Part shown: positions 1 through 8,670 of the stretch, piece after piece
Numbering within the stretch: position 1 is the first letter of the stretch
Layout: each line of letters begins with the position of its first letter
Made by a program: the position numbers and the translations under genes
Notes under the pieces: model-generated
Databases searched by the model: none
What the model saw: the letters and a program-made list of their open reading frames with translations, nothing else
What the model was told of the DNA's origin: nothing
From: Bacillaceae bacterium Marseille-Q3522
Lineage (GTDB): Bacteria > Bacillota > Bacilli > Bacillales > Cytobacillaceae
Assembly (NCBI GenBank): GCA_017898095.1
Contig: JAGKQJ010000022.1
Location: 1 to 37,656 of the forward strand
Direction: 5' to 3'
Length of the DNA stretch: 37,656 nucleotides

Positions 1-28
1 TCCGATAAAGTGAAAAAGTCAATATTTT

Positions 29-56
29 GGCAAACATTTTTTTTTTTGTGTTTGCC
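29..56. other. Inverted repeat with T-rich loop upstream of the carboxypeptidase
   Basis: GGCAAACA (29-36) pairs with TGTTTGCC (49-56) around a run of T. The T-run is in the loop rather than after the stem, so it is not a textbook terminator. It may be the end of an upstream gene's transcript outside the window. Confidence 0.3.
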
Positions 57-152
57 GGCGCGGATGAATAAAAAATTTTGAAACACGAAAGATACGATAC
101 TGCAGAAATTATGCTAAAATAAACTCTATATACTATAGTAGGGGGAAACAAT

Positions 153-1661
153 ATGTCAACTAAAGAAATCGAAGAACAATTTCTGAAATTAGTAAAAAAA
201 ATCACCGCCTATAACGAAGCCACGTCCGTCATCTATTGGGACATGCGGACAGGAGCGCCAAAAAACGGCATTAATCAACGTTCTGAAGTGGTGGGAATGT
301 TATCGGAAGAAATCTTCCGTTTATCTACTTCTGAGGAAATGGGGACATACATAACGAAGCTTTTGCAGGAAAAAGATACATTATCGCCCATCGTCCTTAA
401 AACAGTAGAAGAGTGTCAAAAGGAATATGAACGCATGAAAAAAATTCCCGGTGAAGAGTACAAAGAATATGTCATCTTGCAAGCGAAAGCAGAGCATGTT
501 TGGGAAGAAGCAAAGGAAACGGCTAATTTTGAACAGTTCCGTCCGTATCTGGAAAAATTAGTGGAAACGAATAAAAAATTCATTTCCTATTGGGGATATG
601 ACGGAAATAAATATAATACACTGCTTGATATTTACGAGCCCGGCATGACCGTAGAAATTCTCGACAATGTTTTTGCAAAACTGCGGGAAAAAATTGTTCC
701 GCTTGTCGCGAAAATCAAGGAATCAACAAATCAACCGCGGACGGATTTTGTTTATCACCCGTTTTTACAAGACAAACAGCGTGAGGTCAGTCTGAAGGTC
801 TTACAGCAAATGGGTTATAATTTTGACAGCGGGCGCCTTGATGTGACCGTACATCCGTTTACAATTGGTTTGAACCCCGGCGATGTGCGCGTAACGACAA
901 AATATGTCGAAAATGATTTTCGGATCGCGTTATTTGGGACGATTCATGAAGGCGGACATGCGTTGTATGAACAAAATATTTCGCAGGATTTAATTGGAAC
1001 ACCGCTTTGTACCGGGACATCTATGGGAATTCATGAATCACAATCATTATTTTATGAAAACTTTATCGGCCGCAATCTGTCTTTTTGGAAGAAAAATTAT
1101 CCATTATTAAAACAGGCGGCAAATAGCCAATTTGATGACGTCAGTGTGGAGGAATTTTATCGCGGCATTAACGAGTCAAAACCTTCTCTTATTCGTACAG
1201 AAGCCGATGAGCTGACATACCCGCTTCATATTATGATTCGTTACGAAATAGAAAAAGGCTTATTTAATGACGAAATCAAAGTTGCCGATCTTCCGAAAAT
1301 TTGGAATGAAAAATATCAGGAATACTTAGGCGTAACTCCGGAAAATGACGGGGTTGGTGTTCTCCAGGATGTACACTGGGCAGGAGGCAGCTTCGGCTAT
1401 TTTCCTTCTTATGCACTGGGATACATGTATGCGGCACAGTTTAAAGCTGCATTATTAAAAGATTTTCCGAATTTTGATGAATTACTTGCTGCTGGTACAT
1501 TACTGCCGATCCGGGAGTGGTTTACGAAACATGTCCACAAATATGGAAAAATGAAAAAACCGCTCGAAATTCTTAAAGAAACTACTGGGGAAGGCCTTAA
1601 TGTGCAATATTTGATTCAATATTTGGAGGAAAAGTATTCAGAGATATATAAGTTGTCATAA
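153..1661 (+). CDS. ypwA: M32 family metallocarboxypeptidase (YpwA-like)
   Basis: A 502-residue cytosolic zinc carboxypeptidase of the thermostable carboxypeptidase Taq family (MEROPS M32), which removes C-terminal residues from peptides. The family signatures are all visible in order: HPF (about 202-204), DVRVT (244-248), the zinc motif HEGGH (265-269), the third-ligand region HES (about 294-296), IRTEAD, and GVLQDVHW followed by a GSFGYFPSYALG stretch. The length is typical for the family. There is no signal peptide. The start is ATG at 153, preceded by AGGGGG at 139-144. The gene is monocistronic: a strong terminator follows 18 nt after the stop, and the next gene has its own riboswitch leader. 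The physiological substrate is not shown by sequence. Confidence 0.95.
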   Translation: MSTKEIEEQFLKLVKKITAYNEATSVIYWDMRTGAPKNGINQRSEVVGMLSEEIFRLSTSEEMGTYITKLLQEKDTLSPIVLKTVEECQKEYERMKKIPGEEYKEYVILQAKAEHVWEEAKETANFEQFRPYLEKLVETNKKFISYWGYDGNKYNTLLDIYEPGMTVEILDNVFAKLREKIVPLVAKIKESTNQPRTDFVYHPFLQDKQREVSLKVLQQMGYNFDSGRLDVTVHPFTIGLNPGDVRVTTKYVENDFRIALFGTIHEGGHALYEQNISQDLIGTPLCTGTSMGIHESQSLFYENFIGRNLSFWKKNYPLLKQAANSQFDDVSVEEFYRGINESKPSLIRTEADELTYPLHIMIRYEIEKGLFNDEIKVADLPKIWNEKYQEYLGVTPENDGVGVLQDVHWAGGSFGYFPSYALGYMYAAQFKAALLKDFPNFDELLAAGTLLPIREWFTKHVHKYGKMKKPLEILKETTGEGLNVQYLIQYLEEKYSEIYKLS

Positions 1662-1678
1662 TGTAAAACTTCATGGAA

Positions 1679-1716
1679 TGTCAAGAGATACGCATCGTAC
1701 TCTTGACATTTTTTTT
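1679..1716 (+). terminator. Rho-independent terminator of ypwA
   Basis: TGTCAAGAG (1679-1687) and CTCTTGACA (1700-1708) form a perfect 9-bp stem, followed by eight T. Its descending arm contains TTGACA, which may double as the -35 of the xpt promoter. Confidence 0.9.
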
Positions 1717-1730
1717 AGATATGATAGACT
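1703..1730 (+). promoter_or_regulatory. Candidate sigma-A promoter for xpt-pbuX
   Basis: TTGACA (1703-1708), a 16-bp spacer, then TAGACT (1725-1730). It lies about 35 nt before the riboswitch aptamer. The -35 is embedded in the upstream gene's terminator stem. The placement is sensible, but the -10 is only a partial match. Confidence 0.5.
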
Positions 1731-1765
1731 TTTAAAGTCATTATTTCAAAAAAATTTTTAGTGAA

Positions 1766-1836
1766 CACTCATATAATCGCAAGAATAGGGCTTGCAAGTT
1801 TCTACCGGATTACCGTAAATAATCTGACTATGAGTG
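1766..1836 (+). promoter_or_regulatory. Guanine-class purine riboswitch aptamer
   Basis: Purine riboswitch architecture is readable by eye. P1 is CACTCAT (1766-1772) with ATGAGTG (1830-1836). P2 is GCAAG/CTTGC with loop AATAGGG. J2/3 is TTTCTACC, and P3 is capped by loop CCGTAAA (1813-1819). The specificity nucleotide in the J3/1 segment GACTAT is C, as in guanine/hypoxanthine aptamers, and not the T seen in adenine aptamers. It sits upstream of xpt-pbuX, the classic location in Bacillus. Guanine binding should promote premature termination at the following hairpin. Confidence 0.95.
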
Positions 1837-1856
1837 AACAATGGAACAAGCTACAG

Positions 1857-1901
1857 GACCGTTGTTTTACTCAAAAAGTAAAGCAATGGTCTATTTTTTT
1901 T
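1857..1901 (+). terminator. Riboswitch expression-platform terminator
   Basis: GACCGTTGTTTTACT (1857-1871) pairs with AGTAAAGCAATGGTC (1877-1891), with two G-U pairs and a CAAAA loop, followed by TATTTTTTTT. It lies 20 nt after P1 of the guanine aptamer, so it is the regulated OFF-state terminator. Confidence 0.9.
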
Positions 1902-1923
1902 CAGTAGTTTTCCTTATTTTTAT

Positions 1924-2034
1924 CTTTGAATGTTTTAAGGGTTAAGACCACCTCAGGTGGGATTTTCCAATCAGGTGGAATAGAGTCTCTCCCTGATTCC
2001 CCGAAGTTTCACTTTACTGAAACGAGTTCACTTT
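1924..2034 (+). repeat. Module-2 dispersed hairpin repeat, copy 1 (in xpt leader)
   Basis: Contains the family string AAGGGTTAAGAC, then hairpin arms ACCTCAGGTGGGAT, then CAATCAGGTGG, TAGAGTCT, CTGATT and GAAACGAGTTCACT. Related copies are at 5917-6013, 22923-23020 and, inverted, 26187-26280. It lies between the riboswitch terminator and the xpt start, so any read-through xpt transcript carries it. The function is unknown. It resembles hairpin-bearing ends of IS605-type elements, but I cannot prove that. Confidence 0.7.
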
Positions 2035-2092
2035 TACTAAATGGTAAGCGGCGAATCTTCGTTAACTTATTAACTATTATGATATTGGATGA

Positions 2093-4080
<1,988 letters not shown>

Positions 4081-4140
4081 CAAACGCGGCTGACCAATAA
4101 GTCGATATTTCGTCAACATTTCTAATTTAAAATTTTCGAG

Positions 4141-4173
4141 GGGGTTGCCGCCCTTTTGGGCAGCCCCGTTTTT
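4141..4173 (+). terminator. Terminator of xpt-pbuX
   Basis: GGGGTTGCC (4141-4149) pairs with GGCAGCCCC (4159-4167) with one G-U pair, then GTTTTT. Confidence 0.85.
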
Positions 4174-4231
4174 AGATATGACTTATCTGACTTTAATCGC
4201 TAATTTGCAACTTCTCGGTACGAAGTGCTAT

Positions 4232-4263
4232 TTGTATTAATCTCATGCGTATCTTGTTATAAT
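4232..4263 (+). promoter_or_regulatory. Candidate extended -10 promoter for the dUTPase gene
   Basis: A perfect TATAAT (4258-4263) is preceded by TG one base upstream (TGTTATAAT), an extended -10. The only -35-like site is TTGTAT (4232-4237) at a long 20-bp spacing. The predicted start gives a leader of about 165 nt before the dUTPase ATG. Confidence 0.5.
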
Positions 4264-4298
4264 AATAGCGATAGTAAGCAGGGATAGAGGTGAAATAG

Positions 4299-4514
4299 AT
4301 GAGACAGCCGTTATTTCGGTTTTATCCCTGCGGATTCCGTTGTTGGAAAAGTAAAGTTCCGTTTATGGCCGATAAGCGAAGCAGGAGTGGTTCATTAGAA
4401 AATTTTTTATCAATTAAGATAATGGAGGAAATTGATGATACTGCAAATAAAAGTGAAATATTTCAACAACCAATTGCCGAAATTAGAAAAATTTACAAAT
4501 GGAGATTGGATTGA
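4299..4514 (+). other. Possible upstream ORF overlapping the dUTPase start
   Basis: A 71-codon frame starts at ATG 4299 with a fair ribosome site (GAGGTG, about 8 nt upstream). Its second half overlaps the dUTPase gene in another frame. The product is Arg/Lys-rich and unrecognised. It could be a leader ORF that modulates dUTPase translation, or chance. Confidence 0.2.
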
Positions 4515-4869
4515 TCTTCGTGCGGCAGAAACAGTCGAACTGAAAAAAAATCAGTTTAAGCTTATTCCTTTAGGTGTGGCAATGGAACTGCCGGCCGATT
4601 ATGAAGCGCATGTTGTTCCGAGATCAAGTACTTATAAGCATTACGGGATTATCCAGACAAATTCGATGGGAGTCATCGATGAATCGTATAAAGGAGATCA
4701 GGATCAGTGGTTTTTTCCGGCTTATGCATTGCGGGATACAAAAATTGAATTTGCAGACAGGATATGCCAATTTCGTCTTATGAAAAAGATGCCGGAGGTT
4801 TCCTTTCAAGATGTTAACATATTAGGGAATGAAGATCGGGGAGGTTTCGGAAGTACCGGCAAGAAATAA
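4435..4869 (+). CDS. dUTP diphosphatase (YncF/YosS-like trimeric dUTPase)
   Basis: A 144-residue protein that hydrolyses dUTP to dUMP and pyrophosphate, keeping uracil out of DNA and feeding dTMP synthesis. All five dUTPase motifs are present: I WIDLRA (25-30), II PRSSTYK (62-68), [12 protein letters not shown] with the catalytic-type Asp at 82, [11 protein letters not shown] (107-115), and V RGGFGSTG (135-142, the P-loop-like tail that closes over substrate). ATG 4435 is chosen over the overlapping TTG at 4432 because GGAGG (4424-4428) is well spaced from it. Its closest match in my memory is the B. subtilis SPbeta/chromosomal YosS/YncF type, so phage origin is possible, but no other phage genes are nearby. 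Confidence 0.93.
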   Translation: MILQIKVKYFNNQLPKLEKFTNGDWIDLRAAETVELKKNQFKLIPLGVAMELPADYEAHVVPRSSTYKHYGIIQTNSMGVIDESYKGDQDQWFFPAYALRDTKIEFADRICQFRLMKKMPEVSFQDVNILGNEDRGGFGSTGKK

Positions 4870-4890
4870 GCAATATTCCGACTGCCCCGA

Positions 4891-4969
4891 AAAGCCTGAG
4901 ATCAGGCTTTCAAACTATAAGTAATGAGGCAGGAGCTTAGGGCATATAATAATATGACCTAAGCTTTTT
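4891..4969 (+). terminator. Tandem hairpins and terminator after the dUTPase gene
   Basis: The first hairpin AAAGCCTG/CAGGCTTT (4891-4910) has no T-run. The second, AGCTTAGG..CCTAAGCT (4934-4965) with inner CATAT/ATATG pairing, is followed by TTTT and is a good terminator for the dUTPase transcript. Confidence 0.75.
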
Positions 4970-5026
4970 AGAAGCATAATTTCCGTGGTCTAAAGAAATA
5001 TCACATTATGTATTTGACCGAACAAT

Positions 5027-5479
5027 TCACATTTCCGCCATCAAAATAATACTTAAGTATCCGATTTTTTCAATCTCAACCGGGATACGAAAAGCTTCCT
5101 CAAACCCATAAACCTTTGATTGTCCTACTAATATAACAGGTGGTGTAATATCGATTGTAAATCCCCGGCTTGAAAGGTGGGTAGTTAATTTTCCGACAAT
5201 CATATTTCCAAGTTCGCCTGCAAATGATTGCAGCATTTCATCTGCTAAAAACATCCCGTACATTGCTTCCCCAATTCGTCCAAAAATTGTTTCATTACCA
5301 TCAATAATAATTCTGCCTCTAATATCTCCAGTCATGCCAATTAATACACCGATCGCATGTTGGCTAAATGGCTGGGCAAAAAGACTTGGCTTTTCGACTG
5401 AAACATCAAATGGGAGAATATTTTTTACAGAATAAATAGTTCCGTTTAGTATGTCTGTTATTTTATCAGAAGATAGCAT
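5027..5479 (-). CDS. CheX-like CheY-P phosphatase family protein
   Basis: A 150-residue protein resembling CheX of the CheC/CheX/FliY family, which dephosphorylates response-regulator phosphoaspartate. The key signature GELGNMIVGKL carries the paired catalytic-type residues Glu89 and Asn92 on one helix, and the chain alternates beta strands with helices as in CheX. The start is ATG at 5477-5479, preceded by GGGGGGAT. No chemotaxis or two-component gene is adjacent, so the partner phospho-protein is unknown. There is no membrane segment. The gene is monocistronic and convergent with the dUTPase gene. The fold family is well supported; a role in chemotaxis is inference. Confidence 0.8.
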   Translation of the reverse strand: MLSSDKITDILNGTIYSVKNILPFDVSVEKPSLFAQPFSQHAIGVLIGMTGDIRGRIIIDGNETIFGRIGEAMYGMFLADEMLQSFAGELGNMIVGKLTTHLSSRGFTIDITPPVILVGQSKVYGFEEAFRIPVEIEKIGYLSIILMAEM

Positions 5480-5580
5480 TTACATCCCCCCATTACACTT
5501 CTAAAACATAATCATCATACCATATCAAAGGGGTCAAAAGTCGTATATATATTTTCCAATCGCTAGTCTTTTTGACCTAT

Positions 5581-5900
5581 TTTATCGCAGATTAAGGGGC
5601 AGTAATACCCCTCCTCAAAATGGAGGTGAAACCAATCATGTTAGGCGGGGGATAAACTGCCTCGAAAAGCCCGATTGGTGAGACAAGGTTTCTCTTAAGG
5701 CTTCAGCCTTTAGAGAAATCAGTCAGGCTCAGCGTGATAAGGAGTTTCTTTGGGCTTCAGCCCTTAGAAACTCCAATCGGGCTTAGCGCGATAAGAAATA
5801 TCTTAGAGTTTCAGCTCTTAGATATTTCAATCAGGCTTTGCGTGACTAACCTTAAGTAGGGGAGAAGATCACTCCCCTACTTAAGGAAGTTTCACTTTAT
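5581..5900 (+). repeat. Modular hairpin element, copy A (320 bp)
   Basis: Begins TTTATCGCAGATTAAGG and ends GTTTCACTTTAT or close variants, as the other copies do. The left hairpin pairs GGGGCAGT (from 5595) with a distal partner near 5660, where ACTGCC is degenerate in this copy. Then come three 54-bp hairpin units starting at 5687, 5741 and 5795. A private perfect hairpin follows, CCTTAAGTAGGGGAG with CTCCCCTACTTAAGG (5850-5885), in place of the usual right module. There is no ORF. The layout resembles a non-autonomous IS200/IS605-type palindrome-associated element. Confidence 0.8.
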
Positions 5901-5916
5901 CTTTCCATACCTGAAA

Positions 5917-6013
5917 GGTTAAAATTTCCACCTTTATACGTGGCGTAGGTGGGATAGAGTCCTCATTTGACTTCCCGAGTTCCTGCGCTTGCTGAAATGA
6001 GTTCACTGAGGAC
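5917..6013 (+). repeat. Module-2 dispersed hairpin repeat, copy 2
   Basis: Shares GTAGGTGGGAT, TAGAGTCC, TTCCCGAGTTCCTGCGC and GAGTTCACT with copies at 1924, 22923 and 26187 (inverted). GTCCTCA (5959-5965) and TGAGGAC (6007-6013) can close it as a stem. It directly adjoins element A, and the same adjacency recurs at 26187/26281. Confidence 0.65.
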
Positions 6014-6043
6014 GGAATAATTGTGACAATTTTGAGAAACTAA

Positions 6044-6072
6044 TTGAAAACGATTATCAAGGATAGTATAAT
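6044..6072 (+). promoter_or_regulatory. Sigma-A promoter overlapped by a Fur box (upstream operator)
   Basis: TTGAAA (6044-6049), a 17-bp spacer and a perfect TATAAT (6067-6072). The segment TGAAAACGATTATCA (6045-6059) matches the 7-1-7 Fur motif TGATAATnATTATCA at 13 of 14 scored positions when the central base is ignored. Bound Fur would cover the -35 and spacer. Confidence 0.8.
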
Positions 6073-6090
6073 AAAGTTAAAGATGAGAAT

Positions 6091-6109
6091 GAGAATGATA
6101 ATCATTAAT
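6091..6109 (+). promoter_or_regulatory. Second Fur box, downstream of the promoter
   Basis: GAGAATGATAATCATTAAT resembles the 19-bp Fur consensus. Its core AATGAT-A-ATCATT is a perfect palindrome. It lies just after the predicted transcription start and 30 nt before the small ORF. Two such boxes in 65 bp argue for tight iron-dependent repression. Confidence 0.8.
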
Positions 6110-6138
6110 TGGAATATTAATGGATGGAGGAATATATA

Positions 6139-6243
6139 ATGCTTGCATTATTTATTATTGGAACGGTTATTTCATATTGTTTAGTCCTCAAATATGTGTT
6201 AAAAAATATTGCAAGGCCACATTTTTTGACTTCAATGAAGTGA
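6139..6243 (+). CDS. Fur-controlled 34-residue membrane peptide
   Basis: Encodes 34 residues: a hydrophobic N-terminal segment MLALFIIGTVISYCLVL (one predicted membrane helix), then a basic tail with KYVLKNIARPH. GGAGG at 6126-6130 is 8 nt before the ATG. The gene has its own strong promoter (6044-6072), two Fur boxes and a terminator (6280-6315), so it is a complete transcription unit despite its size. I do not recognise the family. B. subtilis uses small Fur-controlled proteins (FbpA/B/C) in iron sparing, but those as I recall are basic and soluble, and this one looks membrane-bound. A role in iron starvation is inferred from the operators alone. Confidence 0.75.
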   Translation: MLALFIIGTVISYCLVLKYVLKNIARPHFLTSMK

Positions 6244-6279
6244 GTTGATTATGAAAAATCACGAGAGTAAAAACCGCTA

Positions 6280-6315
6280 AGCGAAAGAAAGCAGACGTTT
6301 CTTCCGCTTTTTTTT
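6280..6315 (+). terminator. Terminator of the Fur-controlled peptide gene
   Basis: AGCGAAAGAAA (6280-6290) pairs with TTTCTTCCGCT (6298-6308) with one mismatch, followed by seven T. Confidence 0.85.
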
Positions 6316-6323
6316 CATGCTTT

Positions 6324-6596
6324 TTTATCGCAGATTAAGGGGCAGTAATACCCCCGCCTCAAAATTGGAGGTGAAACCAATCATGGTAGGCGGGGGATAA
6401 ACTGCCTCGAAAAGCCCGATTGGTGAGACAAGGTTTCTCTTAAGGCTTCAGCCTTTAGAAAAATCAGTCAGGCTCCGCGTGGCTAACCATCAGTGGAGGA
6501 TGAAGGCCGACTAAAGGCGCAGGCGTCCTGTTGCAACGTCGGCACTAGTACGTCCTGTACGTCGAAAAACCCCCACAGATGGAGGTTTCACTTTAT
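6324..6596 (+). repeat. Modular hairpin element, copy B (273 bp)
   Basis: Full left end after TTTAT, with the left hairpin whose arms contain ACCCCCGCCT and AGGCGGGGGAT. One 54-bp hairpin unit follows (GGTTTCTC...). The right module is bounded by ACCATCAGTGG and CCCACAGATGG and carries one 58-bp unit (GTCGGCACTAGTACGTCC). It ends GGTTTCACTTTAT. It lies between the Fur-controlled gene and ypcP. Confidence 0.85.
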
Positions 6597-6681
6597 CATT
6601 ACTTTAGACTTATATTAAAAAAGTAAATGTGAAAATATTAAACCGATTCTCATAGTAATAGATAGCGGGAGCTTTCCATGA

Positions 6682-6692
6682 TATAATATAAT
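6682..6692 (+). promoter_or_regulatory. Overlapping -10 hexamers before ypcP
   Basis: Two overlapping TATAAT hexamers (6682-6687 and 6687-6692) lie about 40 nt before the start codon. No good -35 is seen at 16-18 bp. Confidence 0.35.
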
Positions 6693-6729
6693 AATGTTTA
6701 TGTGATAGAAATTAGTGAGGGATCAGTAA

Positions 6730-7626
6730 GTGAAAAATGAAACAAATAAACCGATTCTGCTGTTAGTGGATGGAATGGCGCTTTTATTTCGCGCATTTTA
6801 TGCTACCGCTGTTACCGGTCAATTTATGGTCAATTCAAACGGGGTTCCGACAAACGCCGTACAAGGCTTTGTGAAGCATTTATGGACTGCCTTGCAAACC
6901 TTTCATCCAACTCATGTTGCTGTTTGCTGGGACATGGGGAGCCAAACGTTTCGTAATAAACTTTACAAAGCTTATAAGGCAAATCGCGGCGAAGCACCTG
7001 TTGAACTAGTCCCGCAATTTGAATTAGCGAAGGAAATAGTCGAAGCATTTGATATTCCAAATATCGGCATGGAAGGGTATGAGGCGGATGATTGTATCGG
7101 GACGCTTGCACAAAAGAATTGCTCCGATACTCATGTTCTTATCTTAACCGGTGATCAGGATATATTGCAGCTCGTAGATGAGCATATTACCGTTAGTATT
7201 TTAAAAAAGGGCTTTGGTAATTATGCCATTTATACAATGGAAAATTTTTATAAGGAAAAAGGAATATCTCCGAAACAAATCATAGATTTAAAAGCTTTAA
7301 TGGGGGATGCAAGTGACAATTATCCCGGCGTAAGAGGGATTGGGGAAAAAACAGCCTTGAAATTACTGCAGCAATTTTCAACCGTTGATAATATTGTCAA
7401 AAATGTCAACCAACTGACTAAAGCTCAAAAAACAAAAATCGAAGCGGATCTGGAAATGTTATATTTAAGCCGGAAACTGGCTGAAATACATTGCCGGGTG
7501 CCAATCACTTTTTCGTTAGAAGAAGCCGGTTTTTCCGTTAACGAAACAAAAGTAACGGAGAAATTCAAAGAGATGGAATATAAGGGGCTTTATCGTTTTG
7601 TTCACTTTGAAAAGCAATCCGGTTGA
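6730..7626 (+). CDS. ypcP: 5'-3' exonuclease / flap endonuclease (YpcP)
   Basis: A 298-residue stand-alone homologue of the 5'-3' exonuclease domain of DNA polymerase I, able in this family to remove RNA primers and flaps. The acidic metal ligands are in place: LLVDGMALLFRA (Asp14), Asp68, GYEADD (118-121), TGDQD (140-144) and MGDASDN (191-197), followed by a helix-hairpin-helix GVRGIGEKTAL (200-210). It starts at GTG 6730 with GAGGG upstream; ATG 6738 is out of frame. It heads a nucleic-acid cluster with two RNase H-like genes. In B. subtilis the homologous YpcP, RNase H and PolA share Okazaki-primer processing, so the grouping is coherent. Confidence 0.93.
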   Translation: MKNETNKPILLLVDGMALLFRAFYATAVTGQFMVNSNGVPTNAVQGFVKHLWTALQTFHPTHVAVCWDMGSQTFRNKLYKAYKANRGEAPVELVPQFELAKEIVEAFDIPNIGMEGYEADDCIGTLAQKNCSDTHVLILTGDQDILQLVDEHITVSILKKGFGNYAIYTMENFYKEKGISPKQIIDLKALMGDASDNYPGVRGIGEKTALKLLQQFSTVDNIVKNVNQLTKAQKTKIEADLEMLYLSRKLAEIHCRVPITFSLEEAGFSVNETKVTEKFKEMEYKGLYRFVHFEKQSG

Positions 7627-7676
7627 GACTGTGTGTTTGAATATTCACTACACATTTAAAGTGAGGTTTCTCACCA

Positions 7677-7946
7677 ATGAAGACTGTTGAAGAATATTTG
7701 CTTTTTTTAGAAAGCAAAGGCTTTTATTTTGGTGAAGATGCGATTGGGTTTATTTACTTTGGAAAAAATTATACCGATGCTTCTGAGCAATTAACGATAA
7801 CGGCAATTGAATTGACGTTAAAAATACAGAAACAATTTGACGGCAGTTTTTTTATTTCCTTACTGGAAATGCTTCAGGAAAAAAACATAAAATCCCGAAA
7901 GCAAGCACTACTTTTTGTGAGAAATGAACTAAAATGGAAAATTTAA
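7677..7946 (+). CDS. Small conserved hypothetical (possibly DUF6123)
   Basis: An 89-residue, mildly basic soluble protein with no membrane segment. It begins MKTVEEYLLFLESKGF and has a DAIGFIYFGK stretch. I believe this is the small Bacillus family catalogued as DUF6123, but this is from memory and not certain. GTGAGG lies about 11 nt before ATG 7677. It follows ypcP by 50 nt in the same direction and could be co-transcribed. It is convergent with the RNase H-like gene at 7970. The function is unknown. Confidence 0.65.
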   Translation: MKTVEEYLLFLESKGFYFGEDAIGFIYFGKNYTDASEQLTITAIELTLKIQKQFDGSFFISLLEMLQEKNIKSRKQALLFVRNELKWKI

Positions 7947-7969
7947 TATTTTCCTCGTGATAAAAAAGG

Positions 7970-8356
7970 TCACTGTTTTTGAATGGCTTCACGGGCCAGT
8001 TTATCAGCTGTTTTATTTTGATTGCCGGGAATCCATTTAATAAAAAATAAATCAAATTGCTTAATAAGTTCAAGTGCTTCTGATAAAAAAGGCTTAAACT
8101 GTTCGTTTCGTACATAGCCGTTTTCGACTGCTTTGGCTACTATATCAGAGTCTGTACGAAAGGAAACCGTTTTAAATTGATTTTCGATACATATATGTAA
8201 AGCTGTCAACAATGCTGAAAATTCTGCTTCCTGATTATTCATCATACCGAGAGGTATGGCATGCTGCTGTTGTCTGCCGGCTCCTTTGATAAATATTCCA
8301 GCTCCGCTTAAGCCGGGATTTCCGGCACTGGCACCGTCAATATAGACCTCAATCAT
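7970..8356 (-). CDS. ypdQ: RNase HI-like protein (YpdQ)
   Basis: A 128-residue RNase H-fold protein that would cleave the RNA strand of RNA:DNA hybrids. The four acidic residues are present: Asp7 in IDGASAGNPG, Glu45 in NNQEAEF, Asp69 in RTDSD and Asp118 in TADKLA. The flexible catalytic-loop histidine of E. coli RNase HI is not seen: the loop reads IPGNQNKTAD. That may mean low activity. I recall that B. subtilis YpdQ showed no RNase H activity in early tests. The start is ATG 8354-8356 with AAGGAGC upstream. It is divergent from ypeP, another RNase H-like gene. Confidence 0.9.
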   Translation of the reverse strand: MIEVYIDGASAGNPGLSGAGIFIKGAGRQQQHAIPLGMMNNQEAEFSALLTALHICIENQFKTVSFRTDSDIVAKAVENGYVRNEQFKPFLSEALELIKQFDLFFIKWIPGNQNKTADKLAREAIQKQ

Positions 8357-8383
8357 GTTTTTTGCTCCTTTGTCTTTTTTTAA

Positions 8384-8503
8384 GGCGGGTTAAGACCCCG
8401 GCTCTATGGAAAGTGCCGAGAAATCTTTTCATTTAAAAACCTTGCCGCGAGTGGAAAATGTTTTTAGCCCTATTTTTAGGATAGATGGAGTCTAAGTCCC
8501 GCC
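8384..8503. ncRNA. Candidate structured leader RNA or degenerate repeat between ypdQ and ypeP
   Basis: GGCGGG (8384-8389) pairs with CCCGCC (8498-8503), extended by AAGAC with GTCTA inside, enclosing about 110 nt. Inner hairpins include CGGC..GCCG near 8399-8420 and CCTA..TAGG near 8468-8480. The GTTAAGAC...GAGTCT pairing also appears in the module-2 repeats, so it may be a diverged copy of that family. It could also be a cis-acting leader of either divergent gene. The orientation is undetermined, and I do not match it to a known riboswitch. Confidence 0.35.
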
Positions 8504-8615
8504 GTTTCGCAGCATGAATGAACAGATAAATTGCAGAGATAATATAAAAGTGCGATGAATCGAACATCCATTTTCAAACACACGTAAAATTACAATTCCT
8601 TTATAGTGTACCATG

Positions 8616-8640
8616 AAAAAGGGAATAAGCTCTCTTTTTT
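8616..8640 (+). terminator. Possible attenuator before ypeP
   Basis: AAAAAGGGA (8616-8624) pairs with TCTCTTTTT (8631-8639), with one G-U pair and a six-base loop, ending in T. It lies 31 nt before the ypeP start, where a terminator could only act as an attenuator. Confidence 0.35.
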
Positions 8641-8670
8641 TACGTAGGAGATGTTGAAAGGTTGATTTTT

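Noticed and set aside
5027-5479. Chemotaxis operon around the CheX-like gene
   Set aside because: No receptor, CheA, CheY or flagellar gene lies next to it in this window.
5687-5848. Tandem hairpins as a tRNA or attC/integron cassette array
   Set aside because: No tRNA cloverleaf or attC core sites, no integrase and no cassette ORFs between hairpins.
6251-6280. A 9-codon ORF after the Fur-controlled peptide
   Set aside because: Too short to support, no ribosome site of its own, and it runs into the terminator.
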